The notes: generated from the letters alone by a model not told the origin. Counted from the first letter of the stretch, positions 1 to 12,665 are shown. The stretch is 64,000 bases of DNA from Gymnothorax reevesii (GCA_029721435.1 CM056576.1:112448666-112512665); one strand, 5' to 3'. Numbers and translations are program-made.

Positions 1-736
1 CATCTGTAATCTCAGAAAGACATTTTTACTGTATTTCTGTGTCTCAATATTCCTTTTGTAGGAATTGCAGCCATCCATCACGGTTCTTGCATTTATTGTG
101 AATGATGACATCGTAATTGCATTGGGCATAGTGATTTGTGGTCCTCTGTCTGTAAGCAGTTGATTTGTGGGTCTGCTTTTGAACAGGGTTGATTTGTCAA
201 TGGTGCAGCCATTTGTGACACAGCAGTGAAAAAAGGAGATATGTGTCATCTGAGCTGGATTCGCTAATCTTGCTGGTGTCATATGGAAATTATTTTCCAG
301 AGCTTTGGCTATAAAATTAAGCTACTGATTGCTAGGATACATCCTTTTCAATAAATTTGGTCATTGACCTTTTATATTTAATTCCTATCAAATCGGGCTG
401 GAAAGAGTGCGGTTGAGGCTTCAAGAGGGGTTTTGTGCTGGGAAGAAATGAATACCTGTGTAATGAGTATGTAATGAGCACAAGATTTGGCAAAATTGGA
501 AATGCTGAGGTAATTTGGTGTTTCCAGGTACTATTTCCAACAAGTGTACATGAATTGTCAATTTCACAACGTATTTTATAGTTTTTGATAAAATTAATAT
601 TTTGTTAGAACGCTCAGTTCTGCTAGACGTCTGCACAAAATGCACTCTCTCACTCTCTATGGACTTTATACGCTCTTCTTGTTTTTTGTGGTGCTGATCC
701 CCTTTGCTTTCACTCCTGGTACTGCTGTTCCAACTA
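1..736. other. Intronic sequence, nothing recognised
   Basis: AT-rich sequence inside the NOS1AP intron upstream of the first visible exon. The short open frames have no recognisable domain or codon pattern. Confidence 0.6.
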
Positions 737-2324
737 CAAAACCCAAAACCAGTGAAGTTGGCACGTTATGTAAATCATAGATAAAAACAGAATACAATGA
801 TTTGCAAATCCTTTTCAACTTATATTCAATTGAATACACTGCAAAGACAAGATGTTTAATGTTCAAACTGAGAAACTTTATTTTTTATTGCAAATAATCA
901 TTAACTTAGAATTTAAAGGCAGCAACACATTGCAAAAAAGTTTGGCACAGGGGCCTTTTTCCCACTGTGTTACATCGCCTTTCCTTTTAACGACACTCAG
1001 TAAACGTTTGGGAACTGAGGAGACCCATTTTTGAAGCTTTTCAGGTGGAACTCTTTCCCATTCTTGCTTGATGTACAGCTTAAGTTGTTCAACAGTCCGG
1101 GGTCTCCGTTGTCTTATTTTACGCTTCATAATGCGCCACACATTTTCAATGGGAGACCGATCTGGATTACAGGCAGGCCATTCCAGTACCCACACTCTTT
1201 TACTACGGAGCCATGCTGTCGTAACACATGCAGAATGTGGCTTGGCATTGTCTTGCTGAAATAAGCAGGGGCATCCATGAAAAAGATGTTGCTTGGATGG
1301 CAACATATGTTGCTCCAAAACCTGTATGTACCTTTCAGCATTAATGGTGCCTTCACATATGTGTAAGTTGCCCATATCATGGGCACTAATACACCCCCTT
1401 ACCATAACAGATGCTGGCTTTTGAACTTTGCGCCTATAACAGTCCGGATGGTTCTTTTCCTCTTTGGTTAGGAGGACACGACGTCCACAGTTTCCAAAAA
1501 CAATTTGAAATGTGGACTCGTCAGACCACAGAACACTTTTCCACTTTACATCAGTCCATCTTAGATGAGCTTGGGGCCAGCGAAGCCGGCGGCGTTTCTG
1601 GGTGCTGTTGATAAATGGATTTCTCTTTGCATTGTAGAGTTTTAACTTGCACTTGCAGATGTAGCGACGAACTGTAGTTACTGACAGTGGTTTTCTAAGT
1701 GTTCCTGAGCCAATGTGGTGATGTCCTTTACACACTGATGTCGGTTTTTGATGCAGTACCGCCTGAGGGATCGAAGGTCACGGGCATTCAATGTTGGTTT
1801 TTGGCCTTGTCGCTTCCGTGCAGTGATTTCTCCAGATTCTCTGAACCTTTTGACGATATTACGGATTGTAGATGATGAAATCCCTAAATTTCTTGCAATA
1901 GCTCGTTGAGGAATGTTGTTTTTAAACTGTTCGACAATCAGCTCACGCATTTGTTCACTAAGTGGTGACCCTTTGCCCCATCCTTGTTTGTGAATGACTG
2001 AGCATTTCATGGAAGCTGCTTTTATACCCAATCATGGCACCCACCTGTTCCCAATCAGACCGTTCACCTGTGAGATGTTCCAAATAAGTGTTTGATGAGC
2101 ATTCCTCAACTCTCTGTCTTTTTTGCCACTTGTGCCAGCTTTTTTGAAACATGTTGCAGGCTCAATTCCAAATGAGCTAATATTTGCAAAAAATTTCAAA
2201 GTTTACCTATTACGTAACTACGTGTATTCAATTGAATATAGGTTGAAAAGGATTTGCAAATCATTGTATCCTGTTTTTATTTACGATTTACACAACATGC
2301 CAACTTCACTGGTTTTGGGTTTTG
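737..2324 (-). mobile_element. Tc1-like transposon copy A, 1588 bp, nearly complete
   Basis: The element starts with CAAAACCCAAAACCAGTGAA, and its right end is the reverse complement of that. It is flanked by TA at 735-736 and 2325-2326, the Tc1/mariner target duplication. Subterminal sequence around TTCAATTGAATA is also inverted at both ends, so the terminal repeats exceed 100 bp. The transposase lies on the minus strand. A second copy of the same family is at 58238-59844. Confidence 0.9.
878..2031 (-). pseudogene. Tc1 transposase (copy A), frameshifted
   Basis: This is a DDE transposase that would cut and paste its own element. The N-terminal part (2031-1678) carries the paired-like helix-turn-helix DNA-binding region (IPQRAIARNLGISSSTIRN). 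The C-terminal part (1735-878) carries the catalytic motifs WSDES, QQDNAKPHSA and SPIENVW. The two parts lie in different frames. Aligned with copy B, the cause is one missing G near 1696-1697 (TTTTCTAAGT here, TTTTCTGAAGT there). Past the break the catalytic half is open to its end, including the C-terminal tail that copy B has lost. The usual Asp-Leu before SPIEN is Asp-Arg here. Inactive as it stands. Confidence 0.9.
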
Positions 2325-2326
2325 TA

Positions 2327-4412
2327 CATGTATCCCTATTATCCTCACACGGATGCATCTACTGCTACTACTGCATATGTCCCCACTGTCTTATGGGCTC
2401 CACTTATGGTGCCAACATTTGTTTTGGTGCAGTCCTCTGCTTCACCGTGGGTAATTTGGAAGACCTTGAAATTAAGTTTGAGGATACTCGTTGACATTAT
2501 CTAAAGATGAGGGAACCTGAATGCTCTTCTGCTAAAGGTACAGGATGTTGAATAGATGGAGAGGTGCAGAAACTCGGCACTATATCTTTTTCACACAAGG
2601 ACCTGATGTTCCTGCTTAGAGTACAGGCAATCTGACTAAAACACAAGGGGTGATTTATCACTGTGTCTGACAGAACTCTCCCACCCATCATACATGTCTT
2701 CATAAATCTGAGAATGAAAACTGATTACGTAATGCTGTATGACTGATCTTTCAGTCTTTGTCTTTTGCAACATCCACAAACCCAATCTCATGTGTGCATC
2801 ATATTAATTAAGTTTCCAGCTTTCGTCTGTATATTTCAGTCACAAATATCTGTTTTAAATGAAATGTTTCTATTTTCCTCAAAGCCCAGAAAAACAGGAA
2901 GAGTCATTCCATATGAAGTCAACCAGAGGTTCCCAGGTCATCAACTCAGATTTGGCAAATTTTTTGGGAATTCTTCAAGATTCGTAATGAACACACGCAA
3001 AATTTTAGGCTCCTACTCCTGGGGGTTTCCGAGATATGGCCCCCCAAAAATAGGGGGCCATACCCCTAGCGAATCATGCACACTAATTTATTGGGATTTT
3101 GGAGGCTAATATCTTTGGAACAAATCATAGATATGGGCTGAAAATGGCTATCCACGGTAATTTGGGTTCAAGCTTTCAGAATCTTTTGTCAGAATTTATC
3201 CATCTCTTCATTTTCAAGATAATAGCCTCTCGAATATGAAACTTTTTATGCATGGAATTCAAAAATTCAGTTTTCAAGGGCCCCCTATGAGGCCAGGATG
3301 CCTTACAGAGGCTAAATTGTGCTGTATTCCTTCTATTTGAGGACAGGTTTGACTGCATAAGGAAGATTGACTGCACCCAAGGTATAGTAGTGGAGTTAGG
3401 ACACCCTGAATGGGTCCCAGCGGAAAAAGTCACTCTTTTGCCAATTTTGAATAGACAAGTTCACCATGTGGGCAGTTACCCATGGTAATGAGACTTGCTC
3501 TACATAAATTTATACATCTTGGTTTATTTATTCAAAATTACAACGTTTTCTTATCTCCTTCACCATTTAATCATGTTATCATGTTCATTATAAATATAGC
3601 AATACTCCCAAAATAAATTTCAGCCAAATCTGGGTCGGTGACTGTGGAAGATTCTTGTACTTTGAGTTCATAGGGAATGATCCTGAAAACAAAACATTAT
3701 GCTCTTGAGATTATTCCTAAAAAAAGAATTTAACATATTTGTTATTCAATGACTTGACCTACCCAGTTGCTGGACAATCCCAAGCAATAATGCCTAAATC
3801 AAAACGTTTGATTTGACAGTGGTGTTCACTCTCCAATATTCATTGCATGCCTTTGGCTCTCCCCATTACATGCCCTGGTGAAATGGTTGAGGATCATTAT
3901 TATTCACAACACTTGCTTTAAGATGTTGCAAAACCAATTGGCTTCCGAGAAAAACCGTTTGAATATTTCATTTATTCACCGTTAATTTTTTATCTTTTTT
4001 TTAAGTAACCAGCGGATGCAAAGCAAATTGCACTAATGATTACAGCTTTTTTATTCCGGGAAGCACGGTGCATTTGTTTGTGACGGAGAGGCCAACTATG
4101 CTCCAGAATTTACTGTTTTTCTATGCGGTTGTGTCTTTATTTTGTCGTTAGGTTTTGCTTTTCAGTTTTGTTAACCGGCTATATTTGCCTATTTTGTATG
4201 GACGAACTTCATCATCCAGTTTGACCACATATTTTCTTCATGTCTGTACTTCAAAGAAATTATGCATGCATTTCTGTTCATCTGTGTGATCATCTCTGAC
4301 CATTACAAATTATTTTTCCATTATCAAAATTGCCAAGGACTTGATGTATGGGTCTAAAATGGTGCCTAATTCCCAGTTAGCCAAACTCTGTGGATATAAA
4401 GGGCTCTGATGG
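2327..4412. other. Intronic sequence with a short hairpin
   Basis: No gene is recognised. At 3035-3062 the arms TATGGCCCCCC and AGGGGGCCATA pair around a six-base loop. The surrounding 2930-3440 reads like a dispersed repeat, but I cannot assign it. The rest shows nothing notable. Confidence 0.45.
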
Positions 4413-4718
4413 GGGCTGTTTCTCAAAGTGTAGCATCCTTTGAAGGTTGCATTTTTGGGCTGCTCTGCCATTGTAGGCTGGTCCATAGTGAAGGGGGTTT
4501 CAAATATAGCTGAAAAATTCAGCCTTCATCCTGCCTAACATCAGACAGAATTGTCATCACGTTTACGATCTGTGTCCACATTGACAATTTCATCTGACAT
4601 CAGGCAGGATTTAGTCTACATTTCTCACCTGATTGCAAAAGTGCCTTTGGTCTGCGATGACGTAGCAGCCTAAAAATACAGCCTTCAAAGGATGCAGCCT
4701 GTGCTTTGAGAAACAGCC
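4413..4718. mobile_element. Palindromic MITE, about 306 bp
   Basis: The left end GGGCTGTTTCTCAAAG and the right end CTTTGAGAAACAGCC are inverted. The pairing continues for about 50 bp through CATCCTTTGAAGG and its complement. A second, inner inverted pair contains GCAGGAT. No open frame. Superfamily not assigned, because no clear target duplication is visible. Confidence 0.7.
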
Positions 4719-5479
4719 AGGGAGTGGACCGGCTCTCTGTAGATCGGTTGTTGTACGGTGGAAAACCGGATTTCAAAATCAAAGTGTCTAACGAGCAAGC
4801 GCGCACAGAAAGCTTGCTCTCCAATTATAGTTAGTTGAATTATGTGTTTCATTATATCTGAATATTGTTTGGTTCTGTACACTTTCTTGAAAATCTGAGA
4901 ATTATTTTCTACTATTAACCTACATGGTGTACTATAACACGGTTATGGGCTGGTGGAAAGGAGGTAGATCTCTCATAGGCAGAATCATGCCTTAAGTGTG
5001 CACATGGACATGTCATCTTGAGAAAAATAGGGTCGTATTGGATGTTAAAAACACTGATGGACCTAAACCTAACAGTGAGATTGTATTCACAATGGTAGCA
5101 GCATGGATATGGTTAGGGTTGACAACATATCAGATGCACGCCTGAAAAATGGCTTTAACTTTGAAGCATCTCAACCACTGTTACCAGGCTATCTGCACGT
5201 CAGTGCTATAAATTTTATTGGTAATGAGCAACATTTGTCTATTTAAAAGAGCTCTAATGAATTAAAAAAAACAAGTCTGGGATCAGGGATGTCACTCAGC
5301 CTATTTAAGGGCATTATGGCTGCCTTGAAATATTGTTTAGCTCGCCAAATAATGTGAATAAAGTGTTATTACTTCGAATCATAACTACTAGTTGCAGGAA
5401 AGGGGCTGAATATTTGGTGTCCAAATTGCAAGCAGAGAGGTCACAAATAGAGCTAAATAAATTATGGCGGCAGTGTGAA
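4719..5479. other. Intronic sequence, nothing recognised
   Basis: No coding similarity or clear repeat was found. Confidence 0.5.
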
Positions 5480-6165
5480 ACTGTGCCAAATATAATTATC
5501 CGCATGCCATCTCTTATCAGGTAGATGGTGCACACGTACCCAGCCGAAGCACATGATGTGAAAGCAAATGGGAATCACTGGACCAGACAACCTCCTCCAG
5601 CTGCTCCAAGGTTCAGTTCTTAAGTTCGGGTGCCCATTGGAGGGCACTTTTAGAGGTAGACTGGGGTCAGAGTGGGCACTTTGACTGATCTGTAAGCTAA
5701 AGAGAGCAAAACACTGCAGGGTATGATGCGATATGTGTTGCAACACATTCTTTATGTTCATATTATTGAAATTCTCAGTGACTTGTGCCACTGTAACCTT
5801 ATTGTCGGTTTGCCCCAGGCGGTATAGCCTTCAAATCATCTCGTCCATCGATCGGTCTTGGACACCCAAAACCTTGCCAATGGTTCATGGCTTGTCCCTT
5901 CTTGGACCACTGTCAGTAGGTGCTCACATCTGCTGACAGGGAGCACACCTGAAGTCTTGCCTTTTCTGAGACGCTCTAACCCACTAGTCAGGCAATTACG
6001 ATTTGGCACTTGTCAAAGCTGTTCAGTTCCTATTTCTCATCCGACTGTTCGCTCTCCATCTAAGATCTGTTTGCAGACTACAGAACTTGATGTGCTAATT
6101 TTATTCACTGCATCTGCGAGTTGTTTTAATGTTCTGGCTCATTGGTGTGTATGCAGCTTGTTCAG
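5480..6165 (-). pseudogene. Tc1-like transposase remnant, N-terminal half, degenerate
   Basis: Read on the minus strand in shifting frames, this gives the DNA-binding region of a second Tc1-like family (segments resembling CQIVIA.LVG.SVSEKARL, STY.QWSKKGQ and TVAQVTENFNN), followed by LQWAPELKN.TLEQLEEVVW and a decayed first catalytic motif (WSSDS where WSDES is expected), then VRVHHLP. Several stops and frameshifts break it. The half carrying the second Asp and the Glu was not found downstream. The family differs from copies A and B. Confidence 0.72.
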
Positions 6166-6535
6166 TTTGTCTGTGCCTATTTTAGAAAAAAAAAAAAATC
6201 ATTCAGTCACTATACTTATTGCTTTCGGTGGAGAACTCTGCAGCCTAGTGGTTTTATTAGAATGCATGAAACGCATTCTGACAGTTGTGAATTTGGATTG
6301 CTTCCCATTTTTTAAATTATGCAAATGAAGACGAGAAGGTTTGTGATTTTGAGGGTGATGACAATGGAAATGCGGGGAGTTGCTATAGTAACATCTTGTG
6401 AATCATTGTACAGTAACCGCTGAGTCTCCTCAAAAATAAGTAAATAATTTAATGATTGCTTTAGATGGGCTTTTTCCTTCGTGTTACGGTTGGTGTGATC
6501 ATGACATTTTGAAAAATTGTAGAATACTGCCTTGT
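6166..6535. other. Intronic sequence, nothing recognised
   Basis: Contains a short A-run near 6186-6198; otherwise nothing seen. Confidence 0.5.
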
Positions 6536-6795
6536 CTGTAAGTATTTGGACAGTGACATGATTTTTATTTTCATTTCGATTCCGTACACCACTAAGATTT
6601 ATTTTTTAATTCAACAATAAGATGTGCTTTAAGTGAAGCTTTGATTTTTGGCATTCTGTCGGAAATATTGAATGAAAATGCAGGAATTGCACTGTTTCAA
6701 TTATTACAATTATTTTTATATACAGTCCAACTGTTTCCCAGGCTCAAAATTAATTGGACAAGCTAAATATTGATTGTCAATTTTCAGTACTTTGT
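6536..6795. repeat. Dispersed fish repeat remnant
   Basis: Begins near GTAAGTATTTGGACAGTGA and runs to AAAATTAATTGGACAAGCT. From memory, sequences with this pair of TTGGACA ends around a body resembling AAGATGTGCTTTAAGTG are widely dispersed in fish genomes. I cannot name the family with certainty. Confidence 0.5.
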
Positions 6796-7380
6796 GCTAT
6801 TTTAAGGGCGCAAACTTAAATTAGATACAGATGCAGATAAATGCAGATACAAATTGCTGTAAGTCTTGCATTTTTCATGAGAAGTAAATGCCCTTGAAGC
6901 TAATGCAACCCAATTGTGCTGTTGTAGATGGCTAATACAGCAAAAACTTTGTCGACATCCAGATATCTAAAATCCTTCTACATATCTCTATCTGTTCCCT
7001 GCTAATCATTTAATCTGAATGTGAAAGGTGGGTATATGAAGAGTTGCTTATGACTTCAGCAGTATGAGTAATACCATGCACTCTGTCTCACTTCAGTACT
7101 GATTGCGGTCAGCTTGTTTCGTGGTTTGGTACCAATTAAAAACCTTTCCGTCGGAGATTACAGTGCAGCCTGTTTATCTTGTTTCAGGGTCACAGAATCA
7201 AAAAATCTTAGCTCAGACTGAACTGGATAAGAGCTGTGCATTAATCATTCACTGGTCATCAACCTGATATTTTTAAATTATGAAGGCAGGTCCTCATTTG
7301 GTTGCCATTAATTAGCTGCATGAGTAAATTATTTTTTTCTGTTTATTTTTGCTTTGCGTAATGTAACGTAGCGTAACATC
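6796..7380. other. Intronic sequence, nothing recognised
   Basis: A short run of GTAACG/GTAACA-type repeats occurs near 7360-7395. No gene seen. Confidence 0.5.
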
Positions 7381-8104
7381 ACGCAGCGTAACACAACACC
7401 ACCTCGAGTTCTTCTTACAGAACTTGCTCTTTGTAATCCTACATAGTTAACTTTGTTAATCCCTTCAACATATTTAAAGACCTCATTCAGATCACCCCTA
7501 AGTCTCCTTTTCCTGAGACTAAAGAGATTAATGATCTTCAGCCTCTCCTCATATCTTTCATCTTTTATACCAGGAATTAACTTTGTGGCTCATCTGAACT
7601 TTTTCTCAAGGCACTATATCTTTCTTAAAGTATGGTTCCCAGAGCTGTACTCAATACACTAGATGTGGTCTGACGAATGTGTTGTTCAAGAGAAGTATAA
7701 CCTCTTCAGAGTTATACTCAATACTTCTGGCTATATATCCCAGCATCCTGTTGGCCTTTTTAACTAAGTTAAAAAGTGGCCAGATCCTGAGAGTCAACAA
7801 TCACTCCCAGATCTTTTTCACGTGGAGCACATTCCAGTTTTAAACCTCCCATGAAGTAATACTGTCTAATGTTTTTATTACCTACATGTAGAACTTTACA
7901 TTTAGCTACGTTGAATTTCATTTGCCACATTTCTGCATTATTCGGAATTCTATCTACAAAAGTAAATCATCCAAAATCACGTTAGTGGACTCTAAACAAT
8001 TCACCAAACCCCCAATTGCCACATTTCTGCCTAATTCTGAATTCTGTCTAAATCCTCCTGAATCACTTTAGTGGACTCTAAACTATTCACTGAACCCCCA
8101 ATTT
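7381..8104 (-). pseudogene. CR1-like LINE, end of reverse transcriptase ORF2
   Basis: On the minus strand this encodes, with frameshifts, the C-terminal part of a CR1/jockey-type ORF2 protein: MKFNVAKCKVLHVGNKN, MGGLKLEC, EKDLGVIVDSQ, then RMLGYIARSIEYNSEEV and FVRPHLVY. This is the region after the reverse transcriptase active site. About 90 bp encoding the WQ..N segment is duplicated in tandem (7922-8015 and 8016-8102). The polymerase active-site portion is absent. An old truncated insertion with several stops. Confidence 0.8.
7922..8102. repeat. Tandem duplication inside the CR1 remnant
   Basis: Two consecutive units of about 87-94 bp both start TTGCCACATTTCTGC and end near CCCCCAATT. They differ by scattered substitutions and small indels, so the duplication is not recent. 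Confidence 0.8.
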
Positions 8105-10207
8105 AGTTTTATAATTAAACTAAAGTTTATGAGAGAAGCAATATTACTTGCTCTTTTTCTTTTTTTCTTTCTTTCTTTCTGAGGGGCAGGAGAGTGAGAA
8201 TTAAATTTTTCTTTACTTGGTCTTTACAAAGATCACATCAGGTATAATTTAAGAAGGGAATGGTTAGACGGTGGCAAAGGTTCTCACTGCGCTCAAATAG
8301 ATTCTGGATAATTTGCCTTTACGGCATATTGGCCTGCCCGATTCTTGAAGTTGGCTTTGACTAAATCAAAGTGTCTCCTGCTGTGACTTCCAGCCCCTGG
8401 GCCTGATCCAAATCATTCGGCACATTGCTACATAAAGCACTTGTGGCAACCTCAGCTGGTTTCACTGCACAAGAGACCATGCAAATATGTTCTGAAATGT
8501 GCATTGCAATTTGGGACCAGCTGCACACCAGGTCCCAGATTATTTCCAATTGAATTCTGAAAAGTATTTATGGGGATTTTGACTGTGCAAATGGCTCGAT
8601 TCCTAGCTTATTCAATAAAATGACCATGCTTATGATGAGAACTCAGCAATGGGTTTATGATGAGGCATGTGATCTAATTTTTCAACTGTTTGTTAGAAAA
8701 CCCTGCCAGTATCGTACCAAATTATGTTTGCAGGAAAAGGATAGCATTTTGAGTATTCTCAATGTCCTCTATTTATTGTATTTTGCCGTTTGAAATGACC
8801 TGATGCAGAAGCCAAAGTTGTTTTGCAATGTTTGGCTCTCAAAATGCCCTCATTGTTGGTTTCCATTGACAGTATTTCTGGATAACCTTAAAGTCTTATT
8901 AGCCCTAAAATGTATCATTTTTAAGAGAGCCTGTGCCATTTTGAGAAGAGGAGCTCTATGTGATAAATGTTCAAACTAATGTTAAAATGTTGGAGTTTTA
9001 ATACATTACTTATAACTAATGAATAAAGCTAACAACAACTGCTTTTCTTCCAGCTAATCTAGAAACTGTTACCTGTGGACAATCTGTGTTAATCCAGGCA
9101 CAGATGAGGCCTGTTGCATTTTACATGGCTCCATGTCAGTAACAGTTGTGGCCAGAGGCTTCATGTTGTCCATCTATCCGTCAGTTCCAGTCTCATGTAC
9201 ACAATATATCCAGAACTCATGGAGGGAATATCTTCAAATTTGGCAAAATGTCATAGGTAATCTGCTCAGAGTCAAGGTGACCTCAGGTCTGTTCACTGTC
9301 CTTCTAAACGAATCATGGGCCATTTATTAAAGCTGCTCATACTCATAATTTTCACAGATGGAAACATCAAACTTGTTGTGCAGCTTTACTTGTTTTAGCA
9401 ATTCAATTGATTTAACATTTATTCGACACTAAAATGCTTGAATGCTGGGTGCAAATGTTCAACATTATGCAGTTAAATGTAGCTTTTTCGCAGTTGTTTA
9501 ATCTTGAGGTCACTTGGATGTGACATTAACTGAAGCCTAAAATATGTCAATAAGGCAGAAATTATGCCATTTACTGACTACTAATTACCAAAAATCGCAG
9601 GTATGTCTCTCTCTAGCCTATTTGACATACAGATTTAAATTGCCCGCCAATAATTCCTGGGGCTATTTGCAGTCTCCATGAATCACGTGACTATAAAGAA
9701 TTTTGGACGTCTGTTGACTCGACTTTCTCTCTGCATGGTGCAAATTGACAAAGCCCTGCTCCCTTTGCTGATTGGCATTGCTTTTACTCTACATAGCTAT
9801 TGAATTGTCGTAGAGGGTTGGGGCTTGGGTTTTAGAGATGTTTGCATCATTCTAATGATAGCAGTTGGCTTTGTCAAGTTAACTAAGTGTTCACAAAGTT
9901 TACATTCTTTTTGGTTTTCCAACGATTGAGCTTGAGATATTGTCATTGTAAAATTGATAGACAAAGCTGTCAGTAATCTGTACTCCTGCGCAAAAAAAAG
10001 CCTCTATGTGAAGACAATGGGTGTCTCGCTGCAAATTGTTCTCTGGCGTCATGCATGTCAGTACAGTGTTAACTTCCGTTTTACCAAAAATACATGTTAT
10101 ACATTTCAGTAAATGCCATCAAATTTTTCACTATGTATTCCACGTGTCTGAAGAGACACTGATATAAACTGCAACTTGACTGGTCGGCAGAGGCATACAA
10201 CTGCAAG
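8105..10207. other. Intronic sequence, nothing recognised
   Basis: A short (CTTT)n tract lies at about 8155-8179. No coding similarity and no clear transposon ends were found. Confidence 0.5.
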
Positions 10208-10440
10208 ACTAAAATGACCTCCGCCAAGGAGGTTATGTCTTTGCTTCCGTTTGTTTATGTATTTGCTTGTCTGTCTGTTAGCAGGATATCTCAGAAACGG
10301 TTGCATAGATTTCAACCATACTTTGCAGGATGTTGAATATCTAGGCCACATCGGCGAATCTAGGCCAAAATACAGCTGAGATATAGGCCGAAGTTCAAAT
10401 CCAGCTATGCTGGCGGAGGTTTGGGCTCTCGCGAGTCCAG
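10208..10440. repeat. Hairpin-led dispersed repeat (CCTCCGCCAAGGAGG type)
   Basis: Starts with a palindromic CCTCCGCCAAGGAGG, followed by a TGTTTG/TGTCTG-rich tract and CAGGATATCTCAGAAACGG. The body ends near TCCAGCTATGCTGGCGGAGG. A clear relative is at 31738-31955, and another element with the same hairpin in inverse orientation is at 52480-52997. Class unknown; probably non-autonomous. Confidence 0.65.
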
Positions 10441-10516
10441 CTCTAGTTCTAGTTGTCTTTCTGTTAGTCACGAGTAGTGTTTTACTCCCGATCTTGTGCG
10501 GCTGCAGTGTCTGCTC

Positions 10517-10801
10517 CGTTACACTTAACTTGAAGGTATCGTCATAAGAGTGACATGACACTGTCATAACTGTTACATGACACAGTCATAAATGTGTCAT
10601 AAACATTATGTCAATGTAATAAACGTTTATGACTGTTGTCATTTCGTTTTTGTGATGAAAAGTTGACATTGTTTGAGTTGTCTTGAGTCATAAACGTTTC
10701 TGACATTGACATAATGTTCATGACACGTTCATGACTGTCTCATGTAACAGTTATGACCGTGTTATGTCACTTATGACGATACCTTCAAGTAAAGTGTTAC
10801 C
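10517..10801. mobile_element. hAT-type palindromic MITE, 285 bp, 8-bp TSD
   Basis: Flanked on both sides by GTCTGCTC (10509-10516 and 10802-10809), an 8-bp target duplication typical of hAT elements. The two arms, about 117 bp each, are inverted copies (ACTTGAAGGTATCGTCATAA near each end, CATTATGTCAATGT further in). The element is almost entirely arm sequence, so it could fold into one long hairpin. No coding capacity. Confidence 0.85.
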
Positions 10802-10809
10802 GTCTGCTC

Positions 10810-11126
10810 TAGTGATCTAGGGCTGCACAACACAACCTGATTTTGCCTCCTTGGAGCTGAAAGTAAGCTCATTGAGTGGTTTGAGCAAATGCATGCCATA
10901 TGTATACTGCTGCATGAGGGATCTAGACGTGAGAAATTGCTCATTAGTGAAAATATTGACTCAACTAGTTAAAGCTATTCTTACCTTTCTGGCATGCGGC
11001 ACAGCACTTAGTAAAAATTTGAACATGAACAACTCGGCTCCCTCCAAAGTCCCATCCTCCTCCGCCAGCCTGACCTCTGAGGCTCCCCTCCTCCCCTGAC
11101 ACGTTCGGTGAAAAGGTGAGCAGTGT
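10810..11126. other. Intronic sequence, nothing recognised
   Basis: No recognisable feature between the MITE and the small repeat that follows. Confidence 0.45.
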
Positions 11127-11238
11127 GAATGAAGCTGCTTTCACACCGGACGCGTATTCGCGTCTTTGCACTGACTTTGAATGTAATCTGTCGTGCGAAA
11201 AATTTGTTTCTGGTCCAGTGTGAAAGCATCTTGAAACG
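11127..11238 (-). repeat. Single ~105-bp unit related to the 20752-21190 array
   Basis: Contains GCTGCTTTCACACCGGACGCG at one end and, inverted, CAGTGTGAAAGCATC at the other, with GACTTTGAATGTAATCTGTCG between. It is in the opposite orientation to the tandem units at 20752-21190. Having inverted ends in a single copy suggests the unit is itself a tiny MITE. Confidence 0.7.
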
Positions 11239-12300
11239 GGGCAATGTAGACAGATTCAGAGGCACCGGTTCGTGAAAACTAACCAACAGTAATTACATAA
11301 TATTCAGTTCTATATGTGGTTTAAAATAAAATGCCCTCGTAACGTCTGACGAACTACCATTAACGTTAGTAATTATAGCATTTCAGCGACTGTTTGTGTA
11401 CAGTCAGATGCTTTGCGTTTCGGCAGGATTCATACATATTTTTTTGCAAAACTGCTGTCATAACGTCTTACCTCACCAGAATTATCCCGGGAACATTAGT
11501 CATTAAATTAGGAGCAGTGGCAGCTGCTTTGTTTGCCGGCTAACTTTGTTGAGCAGCTACCTGTTTTGTCTCTGCTGCTCTGCCAGAGAGGCACAGAACT
11601 CGCAAGCAGTGACAGCGGTAGGCAACTGGAAGAGGCACAGCAACGGATGACAGACAGGAAGCTCGGCAAATCATTTTATTCGGACCGAAGAAAATGATTG
11701 GTCAGACTTTTATGAGAAAAATATGAGAATTGAATATCGATGAGTTTCAACATCTGGTGGATTCTTTTTACATTTTAGTGTGCCATACGCTTATTAGGAG
11801 CATTTTAAGATAACAAAAGAAAAGTGTAAAAATGCCAGAAAGGTAAAAATGGCTTTAATTGGACTATGTAGTAAGTTATCAGTGTAAAGTAGAATAATTT
11901 AATTACAGTTGGTACCTTTTCTATGAGCAACATTTGTATGCATCATTTCACTTATGATATACTCAGTTATTGAATATAACCACTCTGTTTCTCAATTGGT
12001 TTATTGCATTTGGAGTCAGTTATTTTACTGCTGTCGCAATACTGCTTTGCCAACCATAAAAGGAGTGATGCTGCTGAATATACTGTATGCACAGCTTTGA
12101 CGCCCTTGCTTAAACCACCGCATGTTTTCTGCTCCAACAGCCACGCTAAACAGATAGGAATCAATTGCACATTTTTCACTGATGACTGTCGTGAATGTCC
12201 AGAAACTTCCTTGCCAACTTTGACGCAGCTGTAACCTGCTGGAATCCTGTTGAGAAAACTCAACTATAATCAAGCGCTGCATCCAAACTGCCAGCTATTT

Positions 12301-12302
<2 letters not shown>
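11239..12302. other. Intronic sequence, nothing recognised
   Basis: Open frames on both strands around 12004-12282 overlap each other and match nothing I know. Confidence 0.5.

Positions 12303-12373
<71 letters not shown>
12303..12373. repeat. (AT)n microsatellite, 71 bp
   Basis: Uninterrupted alternating AT for 71 bases, likely length-polymorphic. Confidence 0.97.
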
Positions 12374-12376
<3 letters not shown>

Positions 12377-12539
12377 TACATTCCTCTAAGAGTTGGAACA
12401 AGATTGGAGCTGCTCATTGATTATTCTGGAATTTATTAATGAATAGGTTCTTATAGGATGATATTTCTATTAAATTATTATTATATTTTTGAGACTGCAG
12501 GTTATGCATCTCCAGCTGTGATCTATGTAGAGGCAGAAC

Positions 12540-12665
12540 GTCTATGATGGCGAGCAGCTGAGCTTGCTTCAAGTTTGACTCAGCAGAAAGCTGATTCAGT
12601 GTTTGCCCTATGAATGACTTCAGGTCGTGGGTTCAAATGGCCAGTGCTGTACAATGCCAGCAAGA
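12540..12665 (+). repeat. Possible tRNA-derived SINE fragment
   Basis: GGTCGTGGGTTCAAATGG resembles a pol III B box. A weak A-box-like GATGGCGAGCAGCTGAGC lies upstream. No tail or second copy in the window supports it. Confidence 0.3.

Noticed and set aside
878..1735. A 285-codon open frame as a host gene
   Set aside because: It contains WSDES, QQDNAKPHSA and SPIEN motifs and lies between Tc1 terminal repeats, so it is a transposase fragment.
12540..12665. A functional tRNA gene
   Set aside because: Only a B-box-like string is convincing; no cloverleaf can be drawn.
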